Assembly (NCBI GenBank): GCA_025128025.1
Contig: JAHLYR010000002.1
Coordinates: forward strand, 1-64,000
Direction of reading: 5' to 3'
From: Synechococcus sp. CS-1330
GTDB lineage: Bacteria; Cyanobacteriota; Cyanobacteriia; PCC-6307; Cyanobiaceae
Length of the DNA stretch: 64,000 nucleotides
The notes beneath the pieces were generated by a model, which was not told where the DNA came from, searched no databases, and saw only the letters and a program-made list of their open reading frames with translations. Numbering within the stretch: position 1 is the first letter of the stretch; each line of letters begins with the position of its first letter. Position numbers and translations under genes: made by a program. Positions 7,778-15,172 of this stretch are shown here, piece by piece.

Positions 7778-8359
7778 TCACCTAGGCGACTCGCGAGCCA
7801 CGGCCAGGGCAGCCAGCAGGCCGCCGCCAAAACCGCTGAAGTGGCCAATCCAGCTCACCCCTGGCGGTGAAAAAATTGGCAGCAGGCTTGGCAGCACCCC
7901 CGCATAGGTGACCAGGGCCAGCACCGAGAGGAGCAAGGAGAGGGGCCGCTTCTCTAGCCAGCCGATCAGCAGCAGGTAGCCCAGCAGCCCGTAAACGACC
8001 CCGGAGAGTCCGTGACTGCCATTGGGCCAGAGCAGCCATACGGGAATAGCCGTGGCATAAACCCCCAACCAAACGGCCAGATAGTCGCGGCGGCCGCGCA
8101 GCAATACCAGCCAGGAGAGGGGCAGAAAGGTAAGCGAATTGGCCAGGAGATGGCCAAAACCGCTATGGCTGAAGGGGGCTGTCAGCACCTCGAGGAAGGA
8201 GCCTCCGGGCGTCATCGGCAGGTTCCAGTTGCCACCGAAAACCAGCTGGTCCACCAGCTCCTGCAGCCAGGGAATCAGCAAGATCAGCGGCGGAAGCAGC
8301 AGATTGAAACCGGCTCGCGCGATCCAGCGATCCAGACGTTGGGGTAGAGATTCGCTCAC
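7778..8359 (-). CDS. rhomboid-family intramembrane serine protease
   Basis: Polytopic membrane protease of about 193 residues that cleaves transmembrane substrates. Seen in order: the HxxxN motif in HLLANSLTF, the catalytic serine in GLSGVVYGLLGY and the catalytic histidine in IGHFSGFGGGLLA, all inside hydrophobic helices. The start is taken at GTG 8359, whose last bases form GTGA with the stop of the upstream gene; GTG 8368 would add three residues. It is the last gene of a three-gene run in which each start overlaps the previous stop, so expression is probably coupled to the PPC-glutaredoxin fusion. Substrate unknown. Confidence 0.88.
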   Translation of the reverse strand: MSESLPQRLDRWIARAGFNLLLPPLILLIPWLQELVDQLVFGGNWNLPMTPGGSFLEVLTAPFSHSGFGHLLANSLTFLPLSWLVLLRGRRDYLAVWLGVYATAIPVWLLWPNGSHGLSGVVYGLLGYLLLIGWLEKRPLSLLLSVLALVTYAGVLPSLLPIFSPPGVSWIGHFSGFGGGLLAALAVARESPR

Positions 8360-8922
8360 GGCTCGCACTTGAAGCTGCAGCGCAGCATGGCAAGGGCTTC
8401 ATCAGGCAGGCCCAGCAGGCGATCCAGCCAGGGGGCGCCGCACGGCGGCACACTCGCCACCCCCACCAGCAGGGCCGTGCCATCGGCGCTAAGGGGCTGG
8501 CCCACAGCCCGGTGGCGTTGCCCCTGCGCCGAACCCGTGCTCAGCAGGGTGTCGATCAGCAGGTCGGGGGCGCGGTAGAGCCCAGCAATGCGGAAGCGAA
8601 AGCGGGCCCGGAAGCGCAGCTGCACAGCACCAGTTGCTGAATCGATGCTGCCCGCGAGCTGCTCAGGGGCGATGGCGATCTCCAAGCCCGGGGGCAGGGG
8701 CAGTCCCAGCACCCGAGTGGTGCGCCAGTTGAGCGGAGGAATCAACAGGGTTGAGGGCTCGAAGCTCACGGTTCGCGGGCCGTCAGCTGGTCCTGGGCCG
8801 AGCTCGCCGATTCCGCCGCCGCCGCTGGCGTCGTAGCTGAAGTGGGGATAGGCGCCGATGGCCAGGCCACAACCCTTACTGGTGCATAGCTGCAGCGTGG
8901 CAACCTCTAACTCAGGGCTCAC
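8356..8922 (-). CDS. conserved hypothetical protein, middle gene of coupled operon
   Basis: A 188-residue protein that I do not recognise. It begins at GTG 8922, forming a GTGA overlap with the stop of the PPC-glutaredoxin gene. A longer open frame extends upstream to 9102 but reads as an Arg/His-rich shadow of that gene. Visible features: an early Cys pair (LCTSKGCGLAIG), a Gly run (ASGGGGIGELG), and a beta-rich middle with alternating charged and hydrophobic residues (LRFRARFRFRIAGLY). A C-terminal helix contains the last Cys residues. Probably a soluble beta-barrel-like protein. Its genetic coupling to a redox-domain protein and an intramembrane protease is the best clue to its role. Confidence 0.65.
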   Translation of the reverse strand: MSPELEVATLQLCTSKGCGLAIGAYPHFSYDASGGGGIGELGPGPADGPRTVSFEPSTLLIPPLNWRTTRVLGLPLPPGLEIAIAPEQLAGSIDSATGAVQLRFRARFRFRIAGLYRAPDLLIDTLLSTGSAQGQRHRAVGQPLSADGTALLVGVASVPPCGAPWLDRLLGLPDEALAMLRCSFKCEP

Positions 8923-9494
8923 AGGCTGCGCAGCACGTCTAATTCGCCGCGGCTGTGCAGTTCGGCCAGTTCGTTGTAGCCACCAATAGAAACGCCATCG
9001 ATGAAGAGCTGGGGCACCGGACCCGTCTCTTCGGGTTCGATTTCCACGAAGGCAATGCCCAGGGTGCGCAGCATGCGCAGGGCCCGGCGCGAGAAGGGGC
9101 ATTCCGGTCTGCCGGCGATTTCAACTCGCGGTTCCCTGCTGGCTGATGCAGTAGGTGCACCCGTGTCGGTGCTGAGTAGGCCCACCAGCAGGTCGGCGCC
9201 GCGCAGCACCAGGGTGCCGTGCTCGAGGTGGCCGCCCCACACTTGGCAGCTGGCATCGGAGAAGCTCAAGTGCAGGTGCACCCCATCCGGGCTGATCGTG
9301 CCCTGCAGGGTGATGATCTCCAGCTCACCAGCCAAAACCGTGGGTGCGCTTTTGCCGGGGCAGGCAAAGGCGGCTTGGGAGAGGTTGCCCACCACACTCA
9401 GCACAAATCCGCCGGCGTTGTGATCAAGGGCCAGCTGCTCCAGGCTGCGGCGCACATCACTGCCGGCTTCGAGGTGCAGCGGCACGGCACGCAT
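8919..9494 (-). CDS. PPC (DUF296)-glutaredoxin fusion protein
   Basis: A two-domain protein of 191 residues. Residues about 1-110 resemble the PPC/DUF296 fold: a beta-rich core with HLHLSFSD (about 73-80) and GGHLEHG (about 87-93), the conserved His-containing pattern seen in bacterial PPC proteins and plant AT-hook PPC domains. After a short linker, residues about 123-191 form a glutaredoxin: the active site is CPFS (Cys132, Ser135), the cis-proline segment is VPQLFIDG, and the GSH-binding GG follows (about 171-172). CPFS lacks the second cysteine, so a monothiol mechanism or Fe-S/GSH binding is plausible. First gene of a coupled run with the 188-residue protein and rhomboid. Domain order is seen directly; function is inferred. 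Confidence 0.8.
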   Translation of the reverse strand: MRAVPLHLEAGSDVRRSLEQLALDHNAGGFVLSVVGNLSQAAFACPGKSAPTVLAGELEIITLQGTISPDGVHLHLSFSDASCQVWGGHLEHGTLVLRGADLLVGLLSTDTGAPTASASREPRVEIAGRPECPFSRRALRMLRTLGIAFVEIEPEETGPVPQLFIDGVSIGGYNELAELHSRGELDVLRSL

Positions 9495-9558
9495 TGCAGA
9501 TACAGCAAGAAGAGCGCAAGGCTACGCCGGCCCATGCTGGTGAGGTTGCCCTGTTGCC

Positions 9559-10395
9559 ATGGCCCCGGATTCCGCCCTCGCTGCGCTCAACCTGGCGGTA
9601 GTGGGTCATGTGGAGTGGGTGAGCTTTGTGGCCGTGGAGCAGCTGCCAGTTGCTGGCTCGATCGACCGGGCCACAACTTTTCTGGAGGAACCCGCCGGTG
9701 GTGGGGCGGTGGTGGCGGTGCAGCTGGCCCGTCTCAGTGGCAAGCGGGTGAGGTTTTTCACCTCCCTGGGCCGGGACGCCACCGGCGAGCGCTCAGCGGA
9801 GCGACTCACTGAGCTGGGCCTTGATCTGGAGGTGGCCTGGCGGGATGCCCCAACCCGCCGGGGCGTGAGCTTTGTGGATCGGGCCGGTGACCGCAGCATC
9901 ACCGTGATCGGCGAGCGACTGGCCCCTTTGGCTAGGGATCCACTCCCCTGGGCTGATCTGGCTGGCTGCGATGGCGTCTTTGTGACCGCGGCCGACGCGG
10001 CAGCCCTGCAGCACTGCCGCCGGGCCCGGCTGCTCGGCGTTACGCCACGGGTTGGCTTGCCGCTATTAGAGGCCAGCGGGGTGAGCTGCGATGCCTTGAT
10101 CGGCAGCGCCCTCGATCCTGGTGAGCAGGTGCCTGCTGGCGCTCTATCGCGCCCCCCGCGACTGCGCATCGCCACCGAAGGGGCTGCTGGTGGCTGGAGC
10201 GAACCCGGCGGGCGCTTCGCAGCCCAGGCCCTGGAGGCCCCGCCGGTCGACAGTTATGGCTGCGGCGACAGCTTTGCAGCCGGGGTGATGGCAGGACTGG
10301 CGGCTGGTTGGAGCGCAGCCGCAGCAATAGGCCTGGGTGCCCGCTGCGGCGCCGAGTGCGCCGTTGCCTTTGGTCCCTACAACCGCCCTAACTGA
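9559..10395 (+). CDS. PfkB-family carbohydrate kinase
   Basis: A 278-residue ribokinase-like sugar kinase, somewhat short for the family (usually about 300). The N terminus (LAVVGHVEWVSFVAVEQLP) starts the Rossmann core, GGGAVVAVQLARLSG is the sugar-contact helix region, and DSYGCGDSFAAGVMAGL near residue 232 is PfkB signature 2. In that signature the final Asp is the catalytic base and GCGD replaces the usual GAGD. The N-terminal GGN motif reads AGGG. The substrate cannot be told from sequence. It is divergent from the PPC-glutaredoxin operon and convergent with the VOC gene, with an 8-base overlap of the 3' ends. Confidence 0.85.
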   Translation: MAPDSALAALNLAVVGHVEWVSFVAVEQLPVAGSIDRATTFLEEPAGGGAVVAVQLARLSGKRVRFFTSLGRDATGERSAERLTELGLDLEVAWRDAPTRRGVSFVDRAGDRSITVIGERLAPLARDPLPWADLAGCDGVFVTAADAAALQHCRRARLLGVTPRVGLPLLEASGVSCDALIGSALDPGEQVPAGALSRPPRLRIATEGAAGGWSEPGGRFAAQALEAPPVDSYGCGDSFAAGVMAGLAAGWSAAAAIGLGARCGAECAVAFGPYNRPN

Positions 10396-10801
10396 CCTGG
10401 TTTTGCACCAGCAGCAGCAGCCTGTTTGCCTCCGGATCCAGCAGCCAGGCCTCCACTCCGAAGTCCTCCTGGCGCGGACCGTCCAGTAGCGAAGCGCCCA
10501 GACCAATGGCGCTCGCCAGCCAGGCCTGCAGCAGGTCCATGGCAGCTTCCTGGTCGTTGCCGGCAGGCACGCTGCGCTGCAGGCACGTTGCCAGCCGGCC
10601 TGGTTGCCTCGCTTGGGGCCGGCTCTGGGATGGGGCATAGATCTCCAGGAAGCCACCGGCGGGCCAGGGCACCCGCCAATGGCCGGCACCAAACCCCTGC
10701 AGGGGCTCTACCGCCAGCAAATCGGCGTAAAACCTGGCTAGCGCTGAGGGATTGTCTGCAGCCAGCACCAGAGAGCTGCTCAGGTTTGGGATGTCTTGCA
10801 C
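10388..10801 (-). CDS. VOC-superfamily (glyoxalase-like) protein
   Basis: A 137-residue protein with the vicinal-oxygen-chelate fold pattern: a first half beginning SLVLAADNPSALARFYADLLAVEP (trimmed in the middle here) and a second half ending VEAWLLDPEANRLLLLVQ, matching the beta-alpha-beta-beta-beta module with its terminal DPEGN-like strand. The metal ligands of true glyoxalases are not clearly present, so substrate and chemistry are unknown. Its 3' end overlaps the convergent PfkB gene by 8 bases, and the fibrillin gene lies 5 bases upstream on the same strand, so the pair is probably one transcript. Confidence 0.75.
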   Translation of the reverse strand: MQDIPNLSSSLVLAADNPSALARFYADLLAVEPLQGFGAGHWRVPWPAGGFLEIYAPSQSRPQARQPGRLATCLQRSVPAGNDQEAAMDLLQAWLASAIGLGASLLDGPRQEDFGVEAWLLDPEANRLLLLVQNQVS

Positions 10802-10806
10802 CGTTT

Positions 10807-11394
10807 TTATTGCTTGTCAAAAAAGTCTGCAACGGCAAGATCGGGGCGGCGCAGCAGGGCAAAAATTGTGCCGGCGTTGCCACGGCACAGCCGCAGCTCC
10901 TGGGTGAGCACGGTGATGTCGAGCCAGGCTGGAAAGCTTTGCTGTACCGCACGTTGCAGCTGCAAGCGTGAGCTGCCAAACCGGGGCCCGCGCCAGCCAC
11001 CCCGCTGGAAGCGCACCTGCACGCGCTGCTGTGGAGTTGGGCTGTTATCGCCAGGTTTTGATTCGAGCTGGATGCCGGCCTCTACAGCTATGCCACCCAG
11101 GCTGGCCAGCTGCCCTGGCGGCCTCAACAGATTCAGGGCTAGCCCCCGGGATGGAGCCAGTATCTGCAGGTTTTCCAGCCATGGCACAGCCTGGAGATAG
11201 GGCTGGCTGCTGCTGCTCCAGCGCAACTCCCAGACCCCCTCCAGCAGTTCGAGGGCACCTGGGGCAGCTAGATCTACTGGTGAGGTGCGCTCGAGCTCGA
11301 CAATCAGCTCCCGCATCCGCGGCCCCTCGCGTTGGGCTTCCCCTCTGGCGCCACGACGCAACAGGGCCAGCAGCTCTTCTCTTGCTTCCAACAT
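10807..11394 (-). CDS. PAP/fibrillin (plastid-lipid-associated) family protein
   Basis: A 195-residue lipocalin-like protein of the family found in plastoglobules of plants and thylakoids of cyanobacteria, linked to carotenoid/lipid binding and photoprotection. Recognisable blocks are the helical N terminus with LEAREELLALL, then LLEGVWELRWSSSSQPYL, the family's conserved 'G.W.L.y.s.' strand, and the terminal strand motif LRLCRGNAGTIFALLRR. The gene is divergent from the second hli gene. The 58-base spacer carries an HLR1-like element, so both could respond to high light. The VOC gene follows 5 bases downstream. Confidence 0.82.
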   Translation of the reverse strand: MLEAREELLALLRRGARGEAQREGPRMRELIVELERTSPVDLAAPGALELLEGVWELRWSSSSQPYLQAVPWLENLQILAPSRGLALNLLRPPGQLASLGGIAVEAGIQLESKPGDNSPTPQQRVQVRFQRGGWRGPRFGSSRLQLQRAVQQSFPAWLDITVLTQELRLCRGNAGTIFALLRRPDLAVADFFDKQ

Positions 11395-11411
11395 CTGGGC
11401 CGGCCGGCGTC

Positions 11412-11429
11412 TTTACAGTCAGTTATAGT
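11412..11429 (+). promoter_or_regulatory. HLR1-like direct repeat (RpaB box) before second hli gene
   Basis: TTTACAGT, two bases, then GTTATAGT: two tandem 8-mers matching the HLR1 consensus KTTACAWW-NN-KTTACAWW at 7/8 and 6/8 positions. HLR1 is the RpaB binding element of high-light-responsive cyanobacterial promoters, including hli genes. It sits 24 bases before the hli ATG and 18 bases outside the divergent fibrillin start. The second repeat contains TATAGT, which could also serve as a -10 box. Confidence 0.6.
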
Positions 11430-11452
11430 TGCTGAAACAATCCTCAACACAA

Positions 11453-11596
11453 ATGACTGAATCCACTCCCCGCTTCGGTTTTGTTGCTTTTGCCGAAACC
11501 TGGAACGGCCGCTTGGCCATGATGGGCTTTGTAATTGGTCTTGGCACCGAGCTGCTCACCGGCCAAAGCATCGCTGCTCAACTGGGCCTGGGCTGA
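11453..11596 (+). CDS. high-light-inducible protein (Hli/SCP), second copy
   Basis: A 47-residue one-helix protein nearly identical to the copy at 4658-4801. It has the same chlorophyll-binding core FAETWNGRLAMMGF and the same helix, differing in residues 2-6 (TESTP here, ADSAS there), one Leu/Met exchange in the core and the tail TGQSIAAQLGLG. A thylakoid photoprotection protein. An HLR1-like box lies 24 bases upstream and a strong terminator about 140 bases downstream, so it is a monocistronic stress-type gene with its own control signals. Confidence 0.95.
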   Translation: MTESTPRFGFVAFAETWNGRLAMMGFVIGLGTELLTGQSIAAQLGLG

Positions 11597-11735
11597 TCGC
11601 CATGGGCATTGGTAGTTGTGCTCACCCGCATGACTACCAATCCTCTGAGAAGCCCAAGCGTCCTCACTTCTAATTTTTAATTATCTCTGGCCGTTGATTA
11701 CCTCTGATTAACTTCTCAGGAACTCCATTTTTAAT

Positions 11736-11769
11736 AAAAAGCCCGGAGCAAAAACTCTGGGCTTTTTTG
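11736..11769. terminator. bidirectional intrinsic terminator
   Basis: Arms GCCCGGAG and CTCTGGGC (one G-U pair) around a CAAAAA loop, flanked by A5 on the left and T6 on the right. The hairpin plus U-tract works in both directions, ending the hli transcript on + and the desaturase transcript on -. Confidence 0.88.
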
Positions 11770-11787
11770 TGCAATAAGTTGCTAGAT

Positions 11788-12987
11788 CTAGCTAGATCGT
11801 ATGGATTGATAGAAGAAGCCACCATCGATTCCCCTTTGGCTAACTACGGTGCAGCGAGTTGCAACCCGCCACAAGGCGCGATGAATAGGAGTCGGGTCGT
11901 AGCGAACTAGCTCGGGAAAACGCTGCTTGAGCAAGGCGCTGGCCCGCCAAGCGTTGTAGTGAGGAATTTTCGGGTTGATGTGATGGCACACATGGGTTGA
12001 GCCGATGCCGTGATGCAGCAGGTTCAGCAGGGGGCCATAGGGACGATCAACCGTCTGTAGAGCACCTTTTGCCCAATTCCAGTCACTGGTGGAGAAGTGG
12101 GGAATATCGGTATCGGTGTGCTGCAGCCAGGTGTAACCAACTAACCAAGCATTGATAACCAGATAGGGCAGGCCGTACACCAGCAGCACTCTCGTCGGAG
12201 AGAAGTGGATAGAGGCCCATACCAGGGCCGCCACCATCGCCAGCAGGCCGAGGTTGGAGATCACCATCAGGCGACGGCAGGAGTCGGGAAATAGCTGGCG
12301 CCCACCGTTGCGAAAGGGTGCGGCCGTAGTGAAATGGGAGGTGGGGCTGCCGTACTCTTCGCCGCCGGCCACACCAAACATCAGATAAAGGGGCCAGCCC
12401 AGCACCAAGTGGGTAAACAGGGAGGCCACGCCGTAGAAGCCTTGTCCAAGCATCCGTTTTGCTCCGGCCACGAAGCGTCCAGCGCTGGAATCTGAGCGAG
12501 GCGGCACATGGGTTTCACCAGCCTCGAGGTGGTTGCAGTTGGCGTGGTGCACCGCATGGCTGCGCTGCCAGCTGAAGTAGGGCACAAGCAGCAAGCTGTG
12601 CAGCACAAATCCCACCACGGCTTCGACGCGGGGGTTGGGATGGAAGGCACGGTGACCGCACTCATGGGCAATTACCCAGCAACCTCCCGCCACTGTTCCA
12701 GTGACCACGGCGTAGAGCAGCCAGAGGGGCGCAGCGCTGAGCTGCAAGGGGATCAGGGTTCCCACGCCATAGGCCAAAACAGATAGGCCCAGGGACATGG
12801 CCAGACTTCCCCAGGCTTTAGCCGGGTTGATCTGGGTTAGCTCAGATGGCAGGCAGGCAAGCAGCTCAGCTTTGCTGGGATAGGTGGCTGCTGGCGTGGC
12901 GACCTGCACGGTGGCGAGGGACGGCAGGGAAACAGGTGGAGTCAATGAAGCTGCCGCAGGACAAGGGGGAAATGGAAGCGGCCCCAA
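11788..12987 (-). CDS. membrane fatty acid desaturase (omega-6/FAD2-like)
   Basis: A di-iron acyl-lipid desaturase in the thylakoid/plasma membrane, 399 residues. Three histidine boxes are present: HECGH (108-112), HAVHH (144-148) and HVCHH (about 332-336), with hydrophobic helix pairs between them. Spacing and surrounding words (VGFVLHSLLLVPYFSWQRSH) resemble the plant/algal FAD2-type delta-12 group more than Synechocystis DesA (HDCGH type), so an omega-6 activity is the likeliest but unproven. The N-terminal 35 residues are Pro/Ala-rich and the true start could be internal. Divergent from the K+ channel gene with a 100-bp promoter spacer; a bidirectional terminator lies just beyond the stop. 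Confidence 0.9.
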   Translation of the reverse strand: MGPLPFPPCPAAASLTPPVSLPSLATVQVATPAATYPSKAELLACLPSELTQINPAKAWGSLAMSLGLSVLAYGVGTLIPLQLSAAPLWLLYAVVTGTVAGGCWVIAHECGHRAFHPNPRVEAVVGFVLHSLLLVPYFSWQRSHAVHHANCNHLEAGETHVPPRSDSSAGRFVAGAKRMLGQGFYGVASLFTHLVLGWPLYLMFGVAGGEEYGSPTSHFTTAAPFRNGGRQLFPDSCRRLMVISNLGLLAMVAALVWASIHFSPTRVLLVYGLPYLVINAWLVGYTWLQHTDTDIPHFSTSDWNWAKGALQTVDRPYGPLLNLLHHGIGSTHVCHHINPKIPHYNAWRASALLKQRFPELVRYDPTPIHRALWRVATRCTVVSQRGIDGGFFYQSIRSS

Positions 12988-13087
12988 TAGGCCTTTGAGA
13001 CCTTAGGTATCAGCACCCTGCTGCCGCGCCTTGGCAGTCACATCCACCTCTCCTTAACGTTCAGCTTGTCTCAAGCGCATTAGGGAA

Positions 13088-13945
13088 ATGACTGGCTCAG
13101 AGCTCCGCCAGCGAGTTTGGGAGCTCCTGGATGTCAGCGAGGATCCTCAAAGCGGGGTGGCCGATTGGGATTGGGTCGATGTTTTCCTGCTCGCGCTGAT
13201 TCTTTTAAATGTGCTTGCGGTGATACTGGAGACTGTCAATAGCCTGCAACTGCGCTTCGGCACGGCTTTTTGGGCGTTTGAGGTCTTTTCAGTAGCGGTT
13301 TTTAGCGTCGAATACGCAGCGAGGATTTGGTCTTGTACGGCTGATCCGTGCTACCGGCAGCCGATTGTTGGCCGGCTGCGCTATGTGAGCAGTTTCTTTG
13401 GCGTGGTCGATTTTTTAGCCATTTTGCCGTTTTACATCACGCTCGCCGTACCTGCCTCCGCTTTAGATCTGCGGATACTCCGAGTTCTTCGGCTACTGAG
13501 ATTCGCACGGGTGCTGAAATTGGGCCGCTATTCGGATTCCATCGGTCGCATGAAGCGTGTGATCGGTGCACGGCGCGGTGATCTTGGCGTGGCACTCGCA
13601 GCTGTTGTGGTCATACTCGTGCTTGCTTCGAGTGCTATCTACTACGTTGAGTCTGATAGCCAGCCAGAGGTGTTTACAAGTATTCCTGCGGCGATGTGGT
13701 GGGGAATTTCAGCGCTTACAACTGTTGGATACGGTGACATGGCTCCAGTTACACCGTTTGGCAAATTCCTAGGCGGTATAATTCAGCTGCTGGGGATTGC
13801 TATCTTTGCGCTACCGGCTGGCATTATTGCAGCTGGCTATGAAGAAGAAACCCGCCGTGGTAGGACTGATAAGGGGATTTGTAGCTCCTGCGGGCGCCCA
13901 TTCGGCCTCGAGAGTGAGCCTGACCAATGCATAGATAGGGAGTGA
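13088..13945 (+). CDS. voltage-gated-type potassium channel with C-terminal Cys motif
   Basis: A six-helix cation channel subunit of 285 residues. S1-S3 fall in about 30-120. S4 has regularly spaced arginines (LRILRVLRLLRFARVLKLGR, 128-147), the filter is TTVGYGD (211-217), and S6 follows (about 225-248). The short cytoplasmic tail carries CSSCGRPFG (Cys265, Cys268) and Cys281, half of a zinc-ribbon-like motif. It would pass K+ across the plasma or thylakoid membrane and so tune membrane potential. Base composition is visibly more AT-rich than its neighbours (for example TTTTTTAGCCATTTTG-type runs), hinting at transfer. The start ATG 13088 follows GGGAA. Confidence 0.92.
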   Translation: MTGSELRQRVWELLDVSEDPQSGVADWDWVDVFLLALILLNVLAVILETVNSLQLRFGTAFWAFEVFSVAVFSVEYAARIWSCTADPCYRQPIVGRLRYVSSFFGVVDFLAILPFYITLAVPASALDLRILRVLRLLRFARVLKLGRYSDSIGRMKRVIGARRGDLGVALAAVVVILVLASSAIYYVESDSQPEVFTSIPAAMWWGISALTTVGYGDMAPVTPFGKFLGGIIQLLGIAIFALPAGIIAAGYEEETRRGRTDKGICSSCGRPFGLESEPDQCIDRE

Positions 13946-13957
13946 GTTTTACCAGGT

Positions 13958-14716
13958 TCATTCAACCCTGAAGGTCACGGCCATCACAGCAGTGATGTCC
14001 TTCTCGATTGTGCGGGTGTCGTAGGAGCCACTGTCACTGGTCTCCGTTGAGTTGGGGGAGGTGATCTGGAACGAGCCGGTGTCGGCGTTGGTGATCGCAC
14101 CGATGCCGGCGCCGGCCTCCCAGGCTATGGCCCGCGCCCGTGCCCGGGCGTCCTTAGTGGCCTTGGCCAGCATGTCGACCCGCTTCTCCGCAAGCTTGGT
14201 GTAGGTGTAAGCCGGCTCGTTGATTGTCAGAGGCACTCCCTTGCCGATCAACTGCCCAATCTGACCAGAGATCTTGTAGATCTTGGCGACGTTCCAGCTG
14301 CCGATTAGCACCGCTTGGGTGGTGGTCCAGGTGGTGGAGCGCAACTCCCCGGTGCGGGGATCGCGTACTTCCTCTTTTTGGGATTTGACCGAGTCGAGCT
14401 CCATCTCATCGGCCTCGATGCCTTGGGCCTTGAGGAAGGCCACGGTTTGTTCCACTGCAGGCTGCAGCCCTTGGTAAGAAGCTTGCTTGCTGGCCCCGCT
14501 CTGGGAGACCTGCACCGACCAGTCGACGTAGTCGGATGTAATTCGCTCGGTGCTGGCTCCAGTAACTGTGATGGTGTCGTTGGCAGTGCGGATGCCCCTC
14601 ACCAGTACGCCACTGGCGCTGGTGAGCCCGAGTCCAAGCACCGCCATAGCAAATACCAGCGTTGGCGTCCGCTTGAGAAAATTCCAGCTGCTCAGCGCCC
14701 AACTCTGCATATTCAC
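13958..14716 (-). CDS. SIMPL (DUF541) domain periplasmic protein
   Basis: A 252-residue protein with an N-terminal signal/anchor (about 16-38: PTLVFAMAVLGLGLTSASGVLV). A full SIMPL domain follows, recognisable by ITVTGASTERITSDYVDW at its start, the helical SGASKQASYQGLQP, the central ITSPNSTE region and the terminal VMAVTFRVE. SIMPL proteins such as BP26 form ring-like oligomers in the envelope; their function is unclear, with links to oxidative stress and the cell surface. Convergent with the K+ channel gene (12 bases apart). A truncated VWA-type remnant precedes it on the same strand. Confidence 0.88.
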   Translation of the reverse strand: MNMQSWALSSWNFLKRTPTLVFAMAVLGLGLTSASGVLVRGIRTANDTITVTGASTERITSDYVDWSVQVSQSGASKQASYQGLQPAVEQTVAFLKAQGIEADEMELDSVKSQKEEVRDPRTGELRSTTWTTTQAVLIGSWNVAKIYKISGQIGQLIGKGVPLTINEPAYTYTKLAEKRVDMLAKATKDARARARAIAWEAGAGIGAITNADTGSFQITSPNSTETSDSGSYDTRTIEKDITAVMAVTFRVE

Positions 14717-14747
14717 TCGTCTTGAAAGCAGCTGAATTCACCCTATT

Positions 14748-15128
14748 GAGCTGTCGCTTGCCTGTCTCCAAGCTGCTGCGCAGCACGTCTTGGCGCAGGC
14801 GTTTGAGGCTGAGGTTGCGGTCGCTGGGGAGCAACTGGCGTTGTTCGGCCAAGCGCTGGCGCTCGTGGCTGATGCTGCTGCTCTGGGGCATGGCCGCCAG
14901 CTCGATATCGATCGACTGCAAGCTGGCTAATGCGGCGTTTTGATCACCGCGATCGAGAGCCTCGATGACTCTGCGGCGGTCGCGGCTTGCCTGCAGCAGA
15001 GCCAGCTGTTCGGCTACCTCCAGATCCACATCCAGCTCTCTGAGTTCAGCAGCGGGCAACACCGGCAGGATCAGCTGCTGGCGTAGTTCCTGGCGGCGGC
15101 ACAAAGGCCCTCGGGCTGAAGCCTCCAT
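14748..15128 (-). pseudogene. C-terminal remnant of a VWA-domain protein
   Basis: The frame from ATG 15128 gives about 127 residues that resemble the tail of cyanobacterial von Willebrand A proteins: VDLEVAEQLALLQASRDRRR, EALDRGDQNAALASLQS and a final RLRQDVLRSSLETGKR-like end. The metal-ion-dependent VWA domain (DxSxS) that should precede it is missing because SelO starts immediately divergent at 15173. The frame then runs without a stop into the SIMPL gene. It is best read as a 5'-deleted pseudogene, although expression of a short tail protein cannot be excluded. Confidence 0.55.
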
Positions 15129-15172
15129 CCCTAGCCTCGATTGATCCCTGTCGGCCAGATCCCGCGAGCCCC

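Noticed and set aside
8923-9102. Upstream extension of the 188-aa gene
   Set aside because: Arg/His/Pro-rich shadow of the PPC-glutaredoxin gene; GTG 8922 is the natural start.
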